Positions 1-8,785 of a DNA stretch of 64,000 bases are shown here, piece after piece. The number at the start of each line of letters is the position of its first letter. Position 1 is the stretch's first letter. The notes under the pieces were generated by a model. That model was given only the letters and a program-made list of their open reading frames with translations, did not search any database and was not told where the DNA came from. A program made the position numbers and the translations under genes. Location: NCBI RefSeq assembly GCF_003464595.1, contig NZ_QRZF01000011.1, positions 62,001 through 126,000 on the forward strand, written 5' to 3'. Source of the stretch: Bacteroides intestinalis (GTDB lineage: Bacteria > Bacteroidota > Bacteroidia > Bacteroidales > Bacteroidaceae).

Positions 1-1474
1 GGTCTGCCTCAAAAGGAAGAGCATACTGTTTTTCTTCTATTTGCTGCAAAGCTTCTTCTGCAGTACCTTCCAGTTTGAATTCCATGACGTAAATGTAATC
101 GGCAGTCTTCACTACCAGATCCACCCTCCCTTCCGAAGTGTGATACTCCGCCTGTGTGTAGAAACCCACCAGTTTGAAGACGATAAACAGCACATTTTGG
201 TAATGTAATTCCAAGTCTTTCACCAATTCATAAGGTGTGTCGGCAAAAAAGCTTTGCAGCCTCTTAAAGAAAGCGTTAGGTTGGCCCATCTCTATCTCAC
301 GGACAAATTTTTGTATCTCAAACGGCGCTTCTAACTGGTTGAAACGGGTATAAAACGGCATCAGAAATCTGATAAAACCCTCTTCCACTTCCCGGTTCGG
401 AAAACCGAGACGGTAAAGCCCGAAACGTTTATCATACCCCTTTATCGTGAGATAACCGCTTTGGAAAATAACCGGTATGGGTTCGTTGTCGCCATAAATA
501 CAGTTCAGCACATCAGCATCCGTTTCTTCATGCGCCATGCGCTCCAAATTGTAATGATTGCGTCTCAGCAACTCCACAAGGTAAGTAGGCGTTCCGGTTT
601 CAAACCAATAGTTGCCGAATTTCATCTTAAAGAATGTATTCAGCAAACTGAAAGGATTGTAGATGCCGTCCGTGTTTTCTGTAAAGTGATAACCGTCATA
701 GCACGCTTTCAGTTCATTGCACACTTCCTGATACGTCATTTTCTGCGCGGCTGCCAATTCGTGCAGGTCTTCTTCAAAATTAAGATGTATCTCCTTTTCA
801 GTAATTCCACAGATAGAAATAAACGGCTCGTCCATGGAGATGTCATTCAGATTGTTCAGGTCACTGAACACACTGACTTTACCGAACTTGGTCACTCCCG
901 TCAGCAAGGCAAACTTGATGCAGCCGTCCATCGTTTTCAGTACGCCATAGAAAGGTTTCAGAGTGTTGCGGAATTCGCGTTGCAGTTCCTCGTTGCCGAT
1001 AGCCTGGAGCAAGGGTTTGTCATATTCGTCGATGAGAATGGCTACACGCTCACCACTTTGCTCATAGGCCCGTCCCACAACTCCTGCAAAGCGCAAGGCA
1101 AGGGTCGTTTCGGCAGAACGCGTTCCATAAAGTGACTCCCAGTAATCAAGCGTTTCATTCAGTATTTTGTCCAGACTATCCGGCGTATCATATTTCCCGA
1201 TATTCAAGTCCAGATGGAACACGGGACGTTTCACCCAGTCTTTTTCCAAAGTCTCCACCGCCAAGCCTTCAAACAAGTCCCGTTTCGCCTCAAAATAGGC
1301 TTCGAGCGTGGAAATCAGCAGGCTCTTCCCAAAACGGCGGGGGCGGGAAAGGAAATAGTAACTGCCACTCTTCACCAACTTATACATCAATGCAGTTTTA
1401 TCCACATAAACGTATCCTTCTTTACGAATCTTCTCGAAGTTTTGTATCCCGATAGGATATATTCTGTTACCCAT
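1..1474 (-). CDS. AAA-ATPase / PD-(D/E)XK nuclease-like protein (3' end outside window)
   Basis: The frame opens at ATG 1474 behind a good Shine-Dalgarno (AAGGAGG on the minus strand) and stays open to the window edge, so about 491 N-terminal residues are visible. The N-terminus (MGNRIYPIGIQNFEKIR) leads into a degenerate P-loop, SRPRRFGKSLL. Near the edge the motif ADYIYVMEFKL matches the PD-(D/E)XK nuclease-like C-terminal domain of the large Bacteroides 'ATP-binding protein' family (AAA-ATPase-like plus DUF1703-type domain). Members are abundant and multicopy in Bacteroides genomes; their function is not established, and a role in mobile-element or defence biology is only a guess. It stands alone, divergent from potA. 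The last residues and stop lie outside the window. Confidence 0.85.
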   Translation of the reverse strand, partial: MGNRIYPIGIQNFEKIRKEGYVYVDKTALMYKLVKSGSYYFLSRPRRFGKSLLISTLEAYFEAKRDLFEGLAVETLEKDWVKRPVFHLDLNIGKYDTPDSLDKILNETLDYWESLYGTRSAETTLALRFAGVVGRAYEQSGERVAILIDEYDKPLLQAIGNEELQREFRNTLKPFYGVLKTMDGCIKFALLTGVTKFGKVSVFSDLNNLNDISMDEPFISICGITEKEIHLNFEEDLHELAAAQKMTYQEVCNELKACYDGYHFTENTDGIYNPFSLLNTFFKMKFGNYWFETGTPTYLVELLRRNHYNLERMAHEETDADVLNCIYGDNEPIPVIFQSGYLTIKGYDKRFGLYRLGFPNREVEEGFIRFLMPFYTRFNQLEAPFEIQKFVREIEMGQPNAFFKRLQSFFADTPYELVKDLELHYQNVLFIVFKLVGFYTQAEYHTSEGRVDLVVKTADYIYVMEFKLEGTAEEALQQIEEKQYALPFEAD

Positions 1475-1641
1475 GTCCTTGCCTCCTTCTACTATAATAG
1501 TATTCATTAATGCTACAAAGATAATGTAAACCGAGAACAGTAAAAAATGAACTCGTTCATTTTTTATGCCGAGGTGCAGCTTATCTTCTTCAAAGATAAT
1601 GCAAATCGAAGGCAGCACTTTCATTTTCCCAATTTATTCCC

Positions 1642-1649
1642 TACCTTTG
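1642..1649 (+). promoter_or_regulatory. -7 element of the pot operon promoter
   Basis: TACCTTTG fits the Bacteroides -7 consensus TAnnTTTG exactly and lies about 67 bp upstream of the potA ATG. The -33 region is AT-rich without a clean TTTG. Confidence 0.6.
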
Positions 1650-1715
1650 TACCCGCTTTTTTTAGAAAGGCAGAATTCGTTCTATTAGTTTTAGGTTAAA
1701 CACTTAATAACGCTT

Positions 1716-3158
1716 ATGCAAAAGTCTGACTGCATCATCGGTGTAGAGCACGTATCGAAATACTTCGGAGACAAAGCCGTACTGAATGATGTAAACCTCT
1801 CTGTCCGTAAGGGCGAATTTGTAACGATATTGGGCCCCTCCGGCTGCGGCAAGACTACTTTGTTGCGCCTGATAGCCGGTTTCCAGACCGCCTCGGAAGG
1901 TATCATCACCATCGCCGGAAAAGACATCACGCAAACACCGCCACACCAACGTCCGGTGAATACCGTCTTTCAGAAGTATGCCCTTTTCCCCCACCTCAAC
2001 GTGTACAACAACATCGCTTTCGGACTGAAACTTAAAAAGATGCCCGAAGCCACCATTGGCAAGAAAGTGAAACAAGCTCTCCGCATGGTAGGTATGACGG
2101 ATTACGAAGACCGTGACGTCGACTCCCTCTCCGGCGGACAGCAACAACGTGTTGCCATTGCCCGTGCCATCGTCAACGAACCCGAAGTGCTGTTACTGGA
2201 CGAACCCCTCGCCGCCCTCGACCTCAAAATGCGTAAAGACATGCAGATGGAGTTGAAAGAGATGCACCAGAAGCTTGGAATCACCTTCGTCTACGTCACC
2301 CACGACCAGGAAGAAGCCCTTACTCTGAGCGACACCATCGTCGTGATGAGCGAAGGCCGCATCCAGCAGATAGGTACGCCGACAGACATCTACAACGAAC
2401 CCATCAACTCTTTCGTTGCCGATTTCATCGGAGAAAGTAACATCCTGAACGGCCTCATGCTTCAGGACAAAGCCGTATCCTTTGCCGGACACGAATTTGA
2501 ATGTGTCGACAAGGGCTTTGGCGAAAACACTCCCGTCGATGTAGTCATCCGTCCCGAAGACATCTATATATTCGAACCTTCTGCCGCTGCCCAACTGATG
2601 GGTACTGTCACCTCCTGCATCTTCAAAGGCGTGCATTACGAAATGATGGTACAGACTAACGAGGGCTACGAATTCATGGTGCAGGACTATCACAGTTTCG
2701 AAGCCGGACGGGAAGTCGGTCTGCTCGTGAAACCTTTCGACATTCACGTAATGAAGAAAGAACGCACCTGTAATACCTTCGAAGGCAAGCTCATAGACGC
2801 CACACACGTCGAATTCCTCGGTTACACCTTTGAGTGTGCCGAAGTGCAGGACATCGAACCGGGCAGTTCCGTCCTCGTAGAAATAGATTTCCGGAACGTC
2901 ATCCTCGAAGATAACGAAGAAGACGGTCATCTGACGGGCGAAGTGAAATTTATCCTTTATAAAGGAAACCATTATCATCTCACCGTGTTTACCGATTGGG
3001 ACGAGGATATCTTTGTAGACACCACTGACGTCTGGGACGACGGTGACCGTGTCGGCATCACCATCGCACCCGAAAATATACGAATTGTTGCGCCGGCACA
3101 GGCCACCGGTTCTATCCCTATTGTCGAATCTGCTAATAAGAAAGGAAGTGCTCAGTAA
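1716..3158 (+). CDS. potA: Spermidine/putrescine ABC transporter ATP-binding protein
   Basis: ATPase of a polyamine importer, cytoplasmic face of the inner membrane. A complete ABC domain is visible: Walker [10 protein letters not shown] at residues 40-48, signature LSGGQ at 138-142, Walker B VLLLDEP at 158-164, switch His at 196 (VTHDQEE). The protein has 480 residues, longer than proteobacterial PotA (about 370-380). The extra length is C-terminal, and residues ~245-470 look like two successive TOBE-type beta modules. The next gene (potB) starts at or just after the potA stop, so the operon is probably translationally coupled. First gene after a consensus promoter at 1642. Assignment as polyamine transporter rests on the potABCD context and family resemblance; substrate cannot be read directly from the ATPase. 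Confidence 0.93.
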   Translation: MQKSDCIIGVEHVSKYFGDKAVLNDVNLSVRKGEFVTILGPSGCGKTTLLRLIAGFQTASEGIITIAGKDITQTPPHQRPVNTVFQKYALFPHLNVYNNIAFGLKLKKMPEATIGKKVKQALRMVGMTDYEDRDVDSLSGGQQQRVAIARAIVNEPEVLLLDEPLAALDLKMRKDMQMELKEMHQKLGITFVYVTHDQEEALTLSDTIVVMSEGRIQQIGTPTDIYNEPINSFVADFIGESNILNGLMLQDKAVSFAGHEFECVDKGFGENTPVDVVIRPEDIYIFEPSAAAQLMGTVTSCIFKGVHYEMMVQTNEGYEFMVQDYHSFEAGREVGLLVKPFDIHVMKKERTCNTFEGKLIDATHVEFLGYTFECAEVQDIEPGSSVLVEIDFRNVILEDNEEDGHLTGEVKFILYKGNHYHLTVFTDWDEDIFVDTTDVWDDGDRVGITIAPENIRIVAPAQATGSIPIVESANKKGSAQ

Positions 3159-3948
3159 TATATCCCGTTTCTTCATGCGTCGCCGGAACTGGACAGTTCC
3201 CTACGCATTGTTTCTCATCATCTTCGTTGTGATGCCTCTGTTGCTCATTGTGGTTTATGCCTTCACCGATGCTGAAGGCGCATTCACGTTTGCCAACTTC
3301 CGCAAATTCATGATGCATCCCGAATCTATCAACACATTCGTCTACTCCATCGGAATAGCTGTCATCACGACTCTGGTATGCCTCCTGCTCGGTTATCCGG
3401 CTGCTTATATTCTCAGTCAGAAGCGCTTCAACACTTCCCAGACCATGGTTGTACTGTTCATCCTGCCTATGTGGGTGAACATCCTGATACGTACACTTGC
3501 CACGGTGGCATTGTTTGATTTCCTCAACCTGCCGCTGGGCGAAGGAGCTTTGGTATTCGGTATGGTCTACAACTTCCTGCCGTTCATGATATACCCTATC
3601 TACAATACATTGCAGAAGATGGATAACAGTCTGATAGAAGCAGCCCAAGACCTGGGAGCTACGCCTGTACAGGTATTCGGTAAAGTGATCCTCCCCCTTT
3701 CGATGCCCGGCATCATGAGTGGTGTGGTGATGGTTTTCATGCCCACGGTTTCCACCTTTGCCATTGCCGAGTTGCTGACAATGAACAACATCAAACTGTT
3801 CGGTACTACCGTACAAGAGAATATATATAACGGAATGTGGAACTATGGCGCTGCCTTGTCGCTCATCATGCTGTTGCTGATTGGTGTCACCGCCCTCTTT
3901 ACCAATGAGGACGACAGTGCACAAAATGAAAGCGGAGGTGTGATATGA
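3148..3948 (+). CDS. potB: Spermidine/putrescine ABC transporter permease PotB
   Basis: Inner-membrane permease with about six hydrophobic segments and a typical permease EAA loop ([21 protein letters not shown]) that contacts the ATPase. The start is uncertain. GTG 3148 overlaps the end of potA and has a purine-rich AAAGGAA immediately upstream, but too close for an ideal Shine-Dalgarno. ATG 3175, giving [13 protein letters not shown], is the first ATG after the potA stop and would yield 257 residues. Sequence upstream of 3148 in this frame is shadow of potA. The 3' end overlaps potC by four bases (ATGA), a classic coupling arrangement. Confidence 0.9.
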   Translation: MLSNISRFFMRRRNWTVPYALFLIIFVVMPLLLIVVYAFTDAEGAFTFANFRKFMMHPESINTFVYSIGIAVITTLVCLLLGYPAAYILSQKRFNTSQTMVVLFILPMWVNILIRTLATVALFDFLNLPLGEGALVFGMVYNFLPFMIYPIYNTLQKMDNSLIEAAQDLGATPVQVFGKVILPLSMPGIMSGVVMVFMPTVSTFAIAELLTMNNIKLFGTTVQENIYNGMWNYGAALSLIMLLLIGVTALFTNEDDSAQNESGGVI

Positions 3949-4736
3949 TGACACGTATTCTGGCGAAAGGCTATCTTTGGTTTCTGCTTGCCCTGCTCTA
4001 TTCGCCCATCCTGATTATTATGATCTTCTCTTTCACTGAGGCCAAGGTACTGGGTAACTGGACAGGATTCTCTACCAAGTTATACAGTTCACTATTTACA
4101 GGCGGCATGCACCACTCGCTGATGAATGCCATCTGGAACACATTCGCGATTGCTACGATTGCCGCCACAGCCTCTACCCTGTTGGGAAGCCTGGCAGCTA
4201 TCGGCATCTTTAACTTGCGCTCCCGGGCACGTCAGGTGATGAATTTCACCAATGCTATTCCAATGATGAATGCGGATATCATTACGGGTGTATCCCTGTT
4301 CCTGCTGTTTGTCAGCTTTGGCATTTCGCAGGGATTTACTACGGTGGTATTGGCACACATCACTTTTTGTACCCCTTATGTGGTGCTTAGTGTGATGCCC
4401 CGCCTGAAAAAGATGAATCCCAATGTCTACGAAGCTGCTCTCGACCTCGGAGCTACTCCTTTCCAGGCGCTTCGCAAAGTCATCTTCCCGGAAATTCTGC
4501 CGGGGATGATCAGCGGTTTCATCCTCGCTTTCACGCTTTCCATCGATGACTTCGCAGTAACGATCTTCACTATCGGAAATGAAGGATTGGAAACGTTGTC
4601 GACATACATCTATGCGGACGCACGTAAGGGTGGATTGACTCCTGAACTGCGCCCACTGTCAACAATCATTTTTGTAACGGTGTTAGTATTGCTGATTGTG
4701 ATTAATAAGAGAGCAGAAAGAAATAAGAAAGAATGA
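3945..4736 (+). CDS. potC: Spermidine/putrescine ABC transporter permease PotC
   Basis: Second permease subunit, 263 residues, with a hydrophobic N-terminal helix and five further membrane segments. The EAA loop is clear (YEAALDLGATPFQALRKVIFPEILPG split over residues ~163-188). Start ATG 3945 overlaps the potB stop (ATGA). Closest family is PotC of the PotABCD importer. It is immediately followed by the left terminal repeat of a MITE-like element, whose first bases abut the stop codon; this separates potC from potD by 295 bp. Confidence 0.92.
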   Translation: MMTRILAKGYLWFLLALLYSPILIIMIFSFTEAKVLGNWTGFSTKLYSSLFTGGMHHSLMNAIWNTFAIATIAATASTLLGSLAAIGIFNLRSRARQVMNFTNAIPMMNADIITGVSLFLLFVSFGISQGFTTVVLAHITFCTPYVVLSVMPRLKKMNPNVYEAALDLGATPFQALRKVIFPEILPGMISGFILAFTLSIDDFAVTIFTIGNEGLETLSTYIYADARKGGLTPELRPLSTIIFVTVLVLLIVINKRAERNKKE

Positions 4737-4737
4737 A

Positions 4738-5006
4738 AAATAATAATTTAGCGGTGTAGCTATTTATGTTCTGACTATCTCAATTCCCCTCCTCTTGGGA
4801 GGAGGGGTGCCCAAAGGGCGGGGTGGTAGGTGAAAGAAATTCCTTAATTTTATTATTCATAGGTATTTTATTGTTTTACCTACCACCTCCCCCTGCGGGT
4901 ACTCCACCCCCTCCTACTCCCCCGTTATCGGGGGAGAGCAATTCCCGAGAGGAGGAGAATTTGAGATACTTTAGTCTTTCATTTTCGCTCCGCTAAATTA
5001 TCATTT
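4738..5006 (+). repeat. MITE-like palindromic element, copy 1
   Basis: About 269-bp non-coding element bounded by 17-bp terminal inverted repeats. The right end is CCGCTAAATTATCATTT at 4990-5006; the left end at 4738-4754 is its complement with one mismatch. Inside the termini the arms are again inverted copies (CTCAATTCCCCTCCTC-like on the left, GAGGAGGAGAATTTGAG on the right; GGGGTGGTAGGT against ACCTACCACCTCCCC), so the whole element is an imperfect palindrome around an AT-rich centre near 4845-4870. A near-identical copy sits at 16612-16873. No ORF or transposase is inside. It lies within the pot operon and a transcript across it would fold into a very long hairpin. Confidence 0.85.
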
Positions 5007-5031
5007 ACCTATATTATAACCCCTATAAACA

Positions 5032-6354
5032 ATGAAGAAATACATACCCCTCCTTCTCTGCATTCTTCTCCTTGCCTCCTGTACCGGTGCCAGTGAGAAG
5101 CGCAGCCGTGTACTGAAAGTCTACAACTGGGCAGATTACATTGACGAAGAAGTCCTCGCCGAATTTCCTGCTTGGTACAAAGAGCAGACAGGCGAAGATA
5201 TCCGCATCATCTACCAGGTATTCGATATCAACGAAATCATGCTCACTAAGATAGAGCGCGGACAGGAAGATTTCGACCTTGTATGCCCCTCGGAATACAT
5301 CATCGAACGAATGTTGAAGAAAGATCTCCTCCTCCCTATCAACCGCAATTTTGGGAAGACTCCGGACTATATCCCCAACATCTCCCCGTATATTCAGAAA
5401 GAGTTGGAGAAGATCAGCCAGCCCGGTCGCCACACCAATGATTACGTCGTTCCCTACATGTGGGGTACCGCCGGAATACTCTATAACAAGAAGTTCAAGA
5501 CTCTTGAAGAAGTCAGCTCCTGGGGATGCCTCTGGGATGCCGCCAACCGTGGTAAGATTCTGATGAAAGACAGTTACCGCGATGCCTACGGCACTGCCAT
5601 CATCTATGCCCATGCCCGGCAACTTGCCGACAGCACCATCACCGTGGAGCAACTGATGAACGACAATTCCCCTGAAGCCATTGCCCTTGCAGAGCAATAC
5701 CTGAAAGATCTGAAACCCAACATTGCCGGATGGGAAGCCGACTTCGGCAAAGAAATGATGACGAAAAACAAAGCATGGCTCAACCTTACCTGGAGTGGCG
5801 ACGCCGTCTGGGCCATTGAGGAAGCGGAAGCTGTAGGCGTGGACCTGGACTATGTGGTTCCCCGTGAAGGCAGCAACATCTGGTACGATGGCTGGGCCAT
5901 CCCCAAGTATGCCCGCAATGTAAAAGCCGCCAGCTACTTCATCAATTATCTTTGCCAGCCGGATATTGCTCTGCGCAATATGGATGCCATCGGCTACGTC
6001 AGTGCCGTAGCAACGCCCGAAATTATGGAGGCAAAGATCGACACGACTCTTGAACAGTTCTCCGACCTCAGTTATTTCTTCGGTCCAGGTGCAGACAGCG
6101 TTCAGATCAATCCGATACAATACCCTGACCGTAAAGTCGTGGAGCGTTGCGCCATGATCCGTGATTTCGGTGACCGCACAGAGCTTGTTCTCGAAATGTG
6201 GAGCCGCGTGAAAGGTGATAACCTGAATACGGGTATCGTGCTTCTCATCTTTGCAGTCTTCGGGATACTGTTTGTGTGGATTGTCTGGAAACGGATCAGC
6301 ATTTATAAGCAGAAGAAACGTCACCACAGGCGCAGACGCCGTATACGCAGGTAA
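5032..6354 (+). CDS. potD: Spermidine/putrescine ABC transporter substrate-binding lipoprotein
   Basis: Binds polyamine outside the inner membrane and delivers it to PotBC. 440 residues. An SpII signal is present: positive start, hydrophobic stretch, lipobox LLASC with Cys17. The body has the PotD/PotF-type periplasmic binding fold, beginning VLKVYNWADYIDEEVL, with conserved segments such as MWGTAGILYNKKF and WLNLTWSGDAVWA. Odd feature: the C-terminus (from ~residue 402) contains a hydrophobic segment (VLLIFAVFGILFVWIVW) followed by a highly basic tail (HHRRRRRIRR), predicting a transmembrane anchor with a cytoplasmic tail in addition to the lipid anchor. Separated from potC by the MITE-like element, but still in operon order. 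Confidence 0.92.
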   Translation: MKKYIPLLLCILLLASCTGASEKRSRVLKVYNWADYIDEEVLAEFPAWYKEQTGEDIRIIYQVFDINEIMLTKIERGQEDFDLVCPSEYIIERMLKKDLLLPINRNFGKTPDYIPNISPYIQKELEKISQPGRHTNDYVVPYMWGTAGILYNKKFKTLEEVSSWGCLWDAANRGKILMKDSYRDAYGTAIIYAHARQLADSTITVEQLMNDNSPEAIALAEQYLKDLKPNIAGWEADFGKEMMTKNKAWLNLTWSGDAVWAIEEAEAVGVDLDYVVPREGSNIWYDGWAIPKYARNVKAASYFINYLCQPDIALRNMDAIGYVSAVATPEIMEAKIDTTLEQFSDLSYFFGPGADSVQINPIQYPDRKVVERCAMIRDFGDRTELVLEMWSRVKGDNLNTGIVLLIFAVFGILFVWIVWKRISIYKQKKRHHRRRRRIRR

Positions 6355-6467
6355 TAGGAGATAAAGGAGATAACACCTTTATCTCTTGATTCGCATTAAT
6401 AACATAAATGAAACATCACTTTTCAGACATATTTTGTACCTTGCGACAGAATTATAAATAAGGAACT

Positions 6468-7238
6468 ATGAAACTGAAAAAACTTTTATTTGCCTCCGCT
6501 ATGTCTCTTGCCGCATGCGGCATCCTACAAGCCCAAAACACCCAAATCATTGCCCACCGTGGTTTCTGGAAGACCGACGGTTCTGCCCAGAATAGTATTG
6601 CCGCCCTGGTGAAAGCTGACTCCATCCATTGCTACGGCTCCGAGTTCGATGTCTGGCTCACTGCCGACAACAAACTTATCGTAGACCACGACGGTGTATT
6701 CAAAGGTGTCCGCATGGAAACATCCACCGAGAAAGAATGTACCTCTATCACCCTCGACAACGGTGAGAACCTCCCTACCCTTCAGCAATACCTCAATAAA
6801 GCCAAAGGATTGAAAACCCGCCTTATCCTGGAACTCAAAGCGCACAAGACTCCCGAACGGGAAACGCTCGCCGTAGAGCAAATTGTGAAAATGATTAAGG
6901 ATATGGGACTGGAAGAGCGTACCGAATACATCACTTTCTCACGCCATGCGACCAAAGAATTCATTCGCCTGGCTCCTAAAGGTACTCCCGTATATTATCT
7001 GGAAGGTGACCTCAATCCGCAGGAACTGAAAGACATGGGTTGTGCCGGTCCTGATTATCATTTCTCTGTCTTCAAAAAACATCCCGAGTGGATCAAAGAA
7101 TGTCACGACCTTGGCATGAAGGTTAACGCCTGGACAGTAAATGATGCCAAAGATATGGAATGGCTCATCAGCCAGGGAACGGATTTCATTACCACCAACG
7201 AACCGGTATTATTGCAGGAGATATTGAAAAAGAAGTAA
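6468..7238 (+). CDS. Secreted glycerophosphodiester phosphodiesterase family protein
   Basis: 256 residues with a signal sequence (MKLKKLLFASAMSLAACGILQAQ; signal-peptidase-I-like cut after QAQ is plausible, although AAC at 17 resembles a weak lipobox). GDPD-family TIM barrel: HRG at 30-32, acidic pair E59/D61 in SEFDVWLT, general-acid His74 in VDHDG, later LILELK and the C-terminal NAWTVND and TTNEP motifs. The family cleaves glycerophosphodiesters to an alcohol and sn-glycerol-3-phosphate, here probably in the periplasm. The usual PENT after HRG is replaced by AQNS, which may alter substrate preference. Upstream TACCTTGC at about 6438 resembles a -7 element. Monocistronic by appearance. Confidence 0.88.
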   Translation: MKLKKLLFASAMSLAACGILQAQNTQIIAHRGFWKTDGSAQNSIAALVKADSIHCYGSEFDVWLTADNKLIVDHDGVFKGVRMETSTEKECTSITLDNGENLPTLQQYLNKAKGLKTRLILELKAHKTPERETLAVEQIVKMIKDMGLEERTEYITFSRHATKEFIRLAPKGTPVYYLEGDLNPQELKDMGCAGPDYHFSVFKKHPEWIKECHDLGMKVNAWTVNDAKDMEWLISQGTDFITTNEPVLLQEILKKK

Positions 7239-7287
7239 TGCAGATCGGTAGTTAAATTTATTCCTTTATTTTCGGTTTTGAGGGAAA

Positions 7288-7378
7288 GTTGACGAGTTAA
7301 CAAGTTGACAAGGGGACAAGGTTCTATGCGGCACAGAAGCATTGCGCAGCCCCTTGTTCCCTTGTCAACTCGTCAACT
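7288..7378. repeat. Word-repeat palindrome with GCGCAGCC
   Basis: Left arm is built of GTTGAC/GACGAG/GGGACAAGG words; right arm is the complementary CCTTG/TTCCC/GTCAACTCGTCAAC series. The spacer between arms holds ATGCGGCA (7326-7333) and GCGCAGCC (7344-7351). It lies between the phosphodiesterase and dapF, in a 641-bp stretch without a credible gene. Arms of the same vocabulary recur near 10830, 16895 and 23810. Confidence 0.7.
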
Positions 7379-7407
7379 GGTTTCCTTCCTTTCTTTCCCA
7401 ATCTGTA

Positions 7408-7528
7408 CCAATGCCCCACTTTAACTCCCCCAATGCCACACCTCAACAATTCAAACGCCACACTTCGATGGCTCAAATGAATGGCATTGCGGAAGCTAAA
7501 GTGTGGCATTTGGCTTGTAATAGTGTGG
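7408..7528. repeat. Cluster of ATGCCACACTT-type repeats, site A
   Basis: Three forward units (AATGCCCCACTTT, AATGCCACACCTC, AACGCCACACTTC) are followed by two inverted units (AAAGTGTGGCATT, TAGTGTGGCATTA). Forward units on the left and reverse units on the right allow hairpins. The same family occurs at 22648-22760 and 53056-53205. Sequence from here to 7740 is AT-rich with no recognisable gene. Confidence 0.75.
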
Positions 7529-7743
7529 CATTATACAAAAGATCATTTAGTCAGCAAAAAGAAGGAAACAATTTCATTCTGTCATATACAAATCTTCATT
7601 TTCACCCCATAAACTCCATTTTTTCACTTAAAACACGTATTTACGCCACTATCTACATGGAATGAATATACGGAAATAATTCCATAAATAACAATTTATA
7701 CAAATATGCACCCGCAAACTTTTAATTTAAAACTTGAATACCG

Positions 7744-7831
7744 TATATTTGCAGCGACTGAAAGAATAAATAAAAATAATAGAAATAAGATATGTATTCT
7801 ACAAATAATTTAGCAAAACGTCGTATCTTTG
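7744..7831 (+). promoter_or_regulatory. Two -7 elements upstream of dapF
   Basis: TATATTTG at 7744-7751 and TATCTTTG at 7824-7831 both match the Bacteroides -7 consensus. The second is 49 bp before the dapF ATG, which rules out the in-frame TTG at 7829 as a translation start because it falls inside the promoter. Confidence 0.6.
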
Positions 7832-7879
7832 CAGTGTGATAAAACAAAAAGAAAGATTAATCCACCAACAGAGTACAAA

Positions 7880-8692
7880 ATGACAAGAGTTATAAAATTC
7901 ACTAAGATGCACGGAGCAGGCAACGATTACATTTATGTAAACACCCTGAAATATCCCATCGAAAGCCCTGAAAAACTTTCGGTTGAATGGAGCGCCCCGC
8001 ATACAGGAATTGGAAGCGACGGCTTGGTACTCATCGGCAGTTCGGACAAGGCAGATTTCAGTATGCGCATCTTCAATGCGGATGGTTCCGAAGCCAAAAT
8101 GTGCGGCAACGCCAGTCGTTGCATCGGTAAATACTTATATGAATACGGTCTGACTTCCCAAACAGCCGTTACCCTTGATACCCTGTCGGGCATCAAAATA
8201 CTGAAGCTCCATGTAGAAGACGGAAAAGTGAACACCGTAACCGTGGATATGGGACGTCCCGCCAATATGAAAGAACAACCCATTGAAGCCAACGGACAGA
8301 AATTCACCGGAACCACCCTATCAATGGGAAATCCTCACCTGGTAATCTTTGTAGAAGATATTAAAGATATCAACCTCGAAAGCATCGGTCCGAAACTGGA
8401 AAATCATCTGCTGTTTCCCGACCGCATCAATGTAGAGTTTGCCCAGGTGCTGGAGCATGGAAAAATCAGGATGAGAGTTTGGGAAAGAGGTTCGGGCATC
8501 ACCCAAGCTTGCGGAACCGGAGCCTGTGCCACCGCAGTAGCTGCCGCACTGACCGGAAAATCCGGAAGAAAAACAGACATCATCATGGATGGAGGCTCAC
8601 TTACCATCGAATGGGACGAAAAAACGGATCACGTATGGATGACCGGAGGAGCAGTCCGGGTGTTCGACGGAGAAATGATAATTAGTGATTAA
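7880..8692 (+). CDS. dapF: Diaminopimelate epimerase
   Basis: Converts LL-diaminopimelate to meso-diaminopimelate, the precursor of lysine and of peptidoglycan cross-links; cytoplasmic. 270 residues, normal length. Both catalytic cysteines are present: Cys75 in AKMCGNASR and Cys211 in QACGTGACA. Other family motifs are [12 protein letters not shown] (9-20), [10 protein letters not shown] and [11 protein letters not shown]. Start set at ATG 7880 because upstream in-frame codons overlap the -7 promoter element. Pairs with dapL immediately downstream, so the diaminopimelate aminotransferase variant of the lysine pathway is encoded here. Confidence 0.97.
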   Translation: MTRVIKFTKMHGAGNDYIYVNTLKYPIESPEKLSVEWSAPHTGIGSDGLVLIGSSDKADFSMRIFNADGSEAKMCGNASRCIGKYLYEYGLTSQTAVTLDTLSGIKILKLHVEDGKVNTVTVDMGRPANMKEQPIEANGQKFTGTTLSMGNPHLVIFVEDIKDINLESIGPKLENHLLFPDRINVEFAQVLEHGKIRMRVWERGSGITQACGTGACATAVAAALTGKSGRKTDIIMDGGSLTIEWDEKTDHVWMTGGAVRVFDGEMIISD

Positions 8693-8760
8693 TGGTTAAT
8701 GATTAGTGATTAACCCTATTCAGCATCCAGTGTAATCACTAAACGTTAATCACTAACCTA
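8693..8760. repeat. TTAGTGATTA / TAATCACTAA inverted word repeats
   Basis: The dapF-dapL spacer consists of TGGTTAATGATTAGTGATTA on the left and TAATCACTAA, GTTAATCACTAA on the right, around a short unique loop. RNA across the spacer would form a long hairpin. The same words recur near 12825 and 26270. Confidence 0.65.
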
Positions 8761-8785
8761 AATAAACTTAAAACAACAAGAAAGT

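Noticed and set aside
461..1510. Plus-strand ORFs of 98-224 aa over the first gene
   Set aside because: They are antisense to the continuous minus-strand AAA-ATPase/PD-(D/E)XK frame, which has recognisable motifs and a Shine-Dalgarno.
2193..3176. 327-aa minus-strand ORF over potA
   Set aside because: Antisense shadow of a motif-complete ABC ATPase; no domain, no Shine-Dalgarno.
7342..7665. 107-aa plus-strand ORF before dapF
   Set aside because: Built from the GTCAAC and ATGCCACACTT repeats; no family resemblance.
7829..7879. N-terminal extension of dapF from TTG 7829
   Set aside because: The start lies in the TATCTTTG promoter box; [16 protein letters not shown] is the normal dapF beginning.
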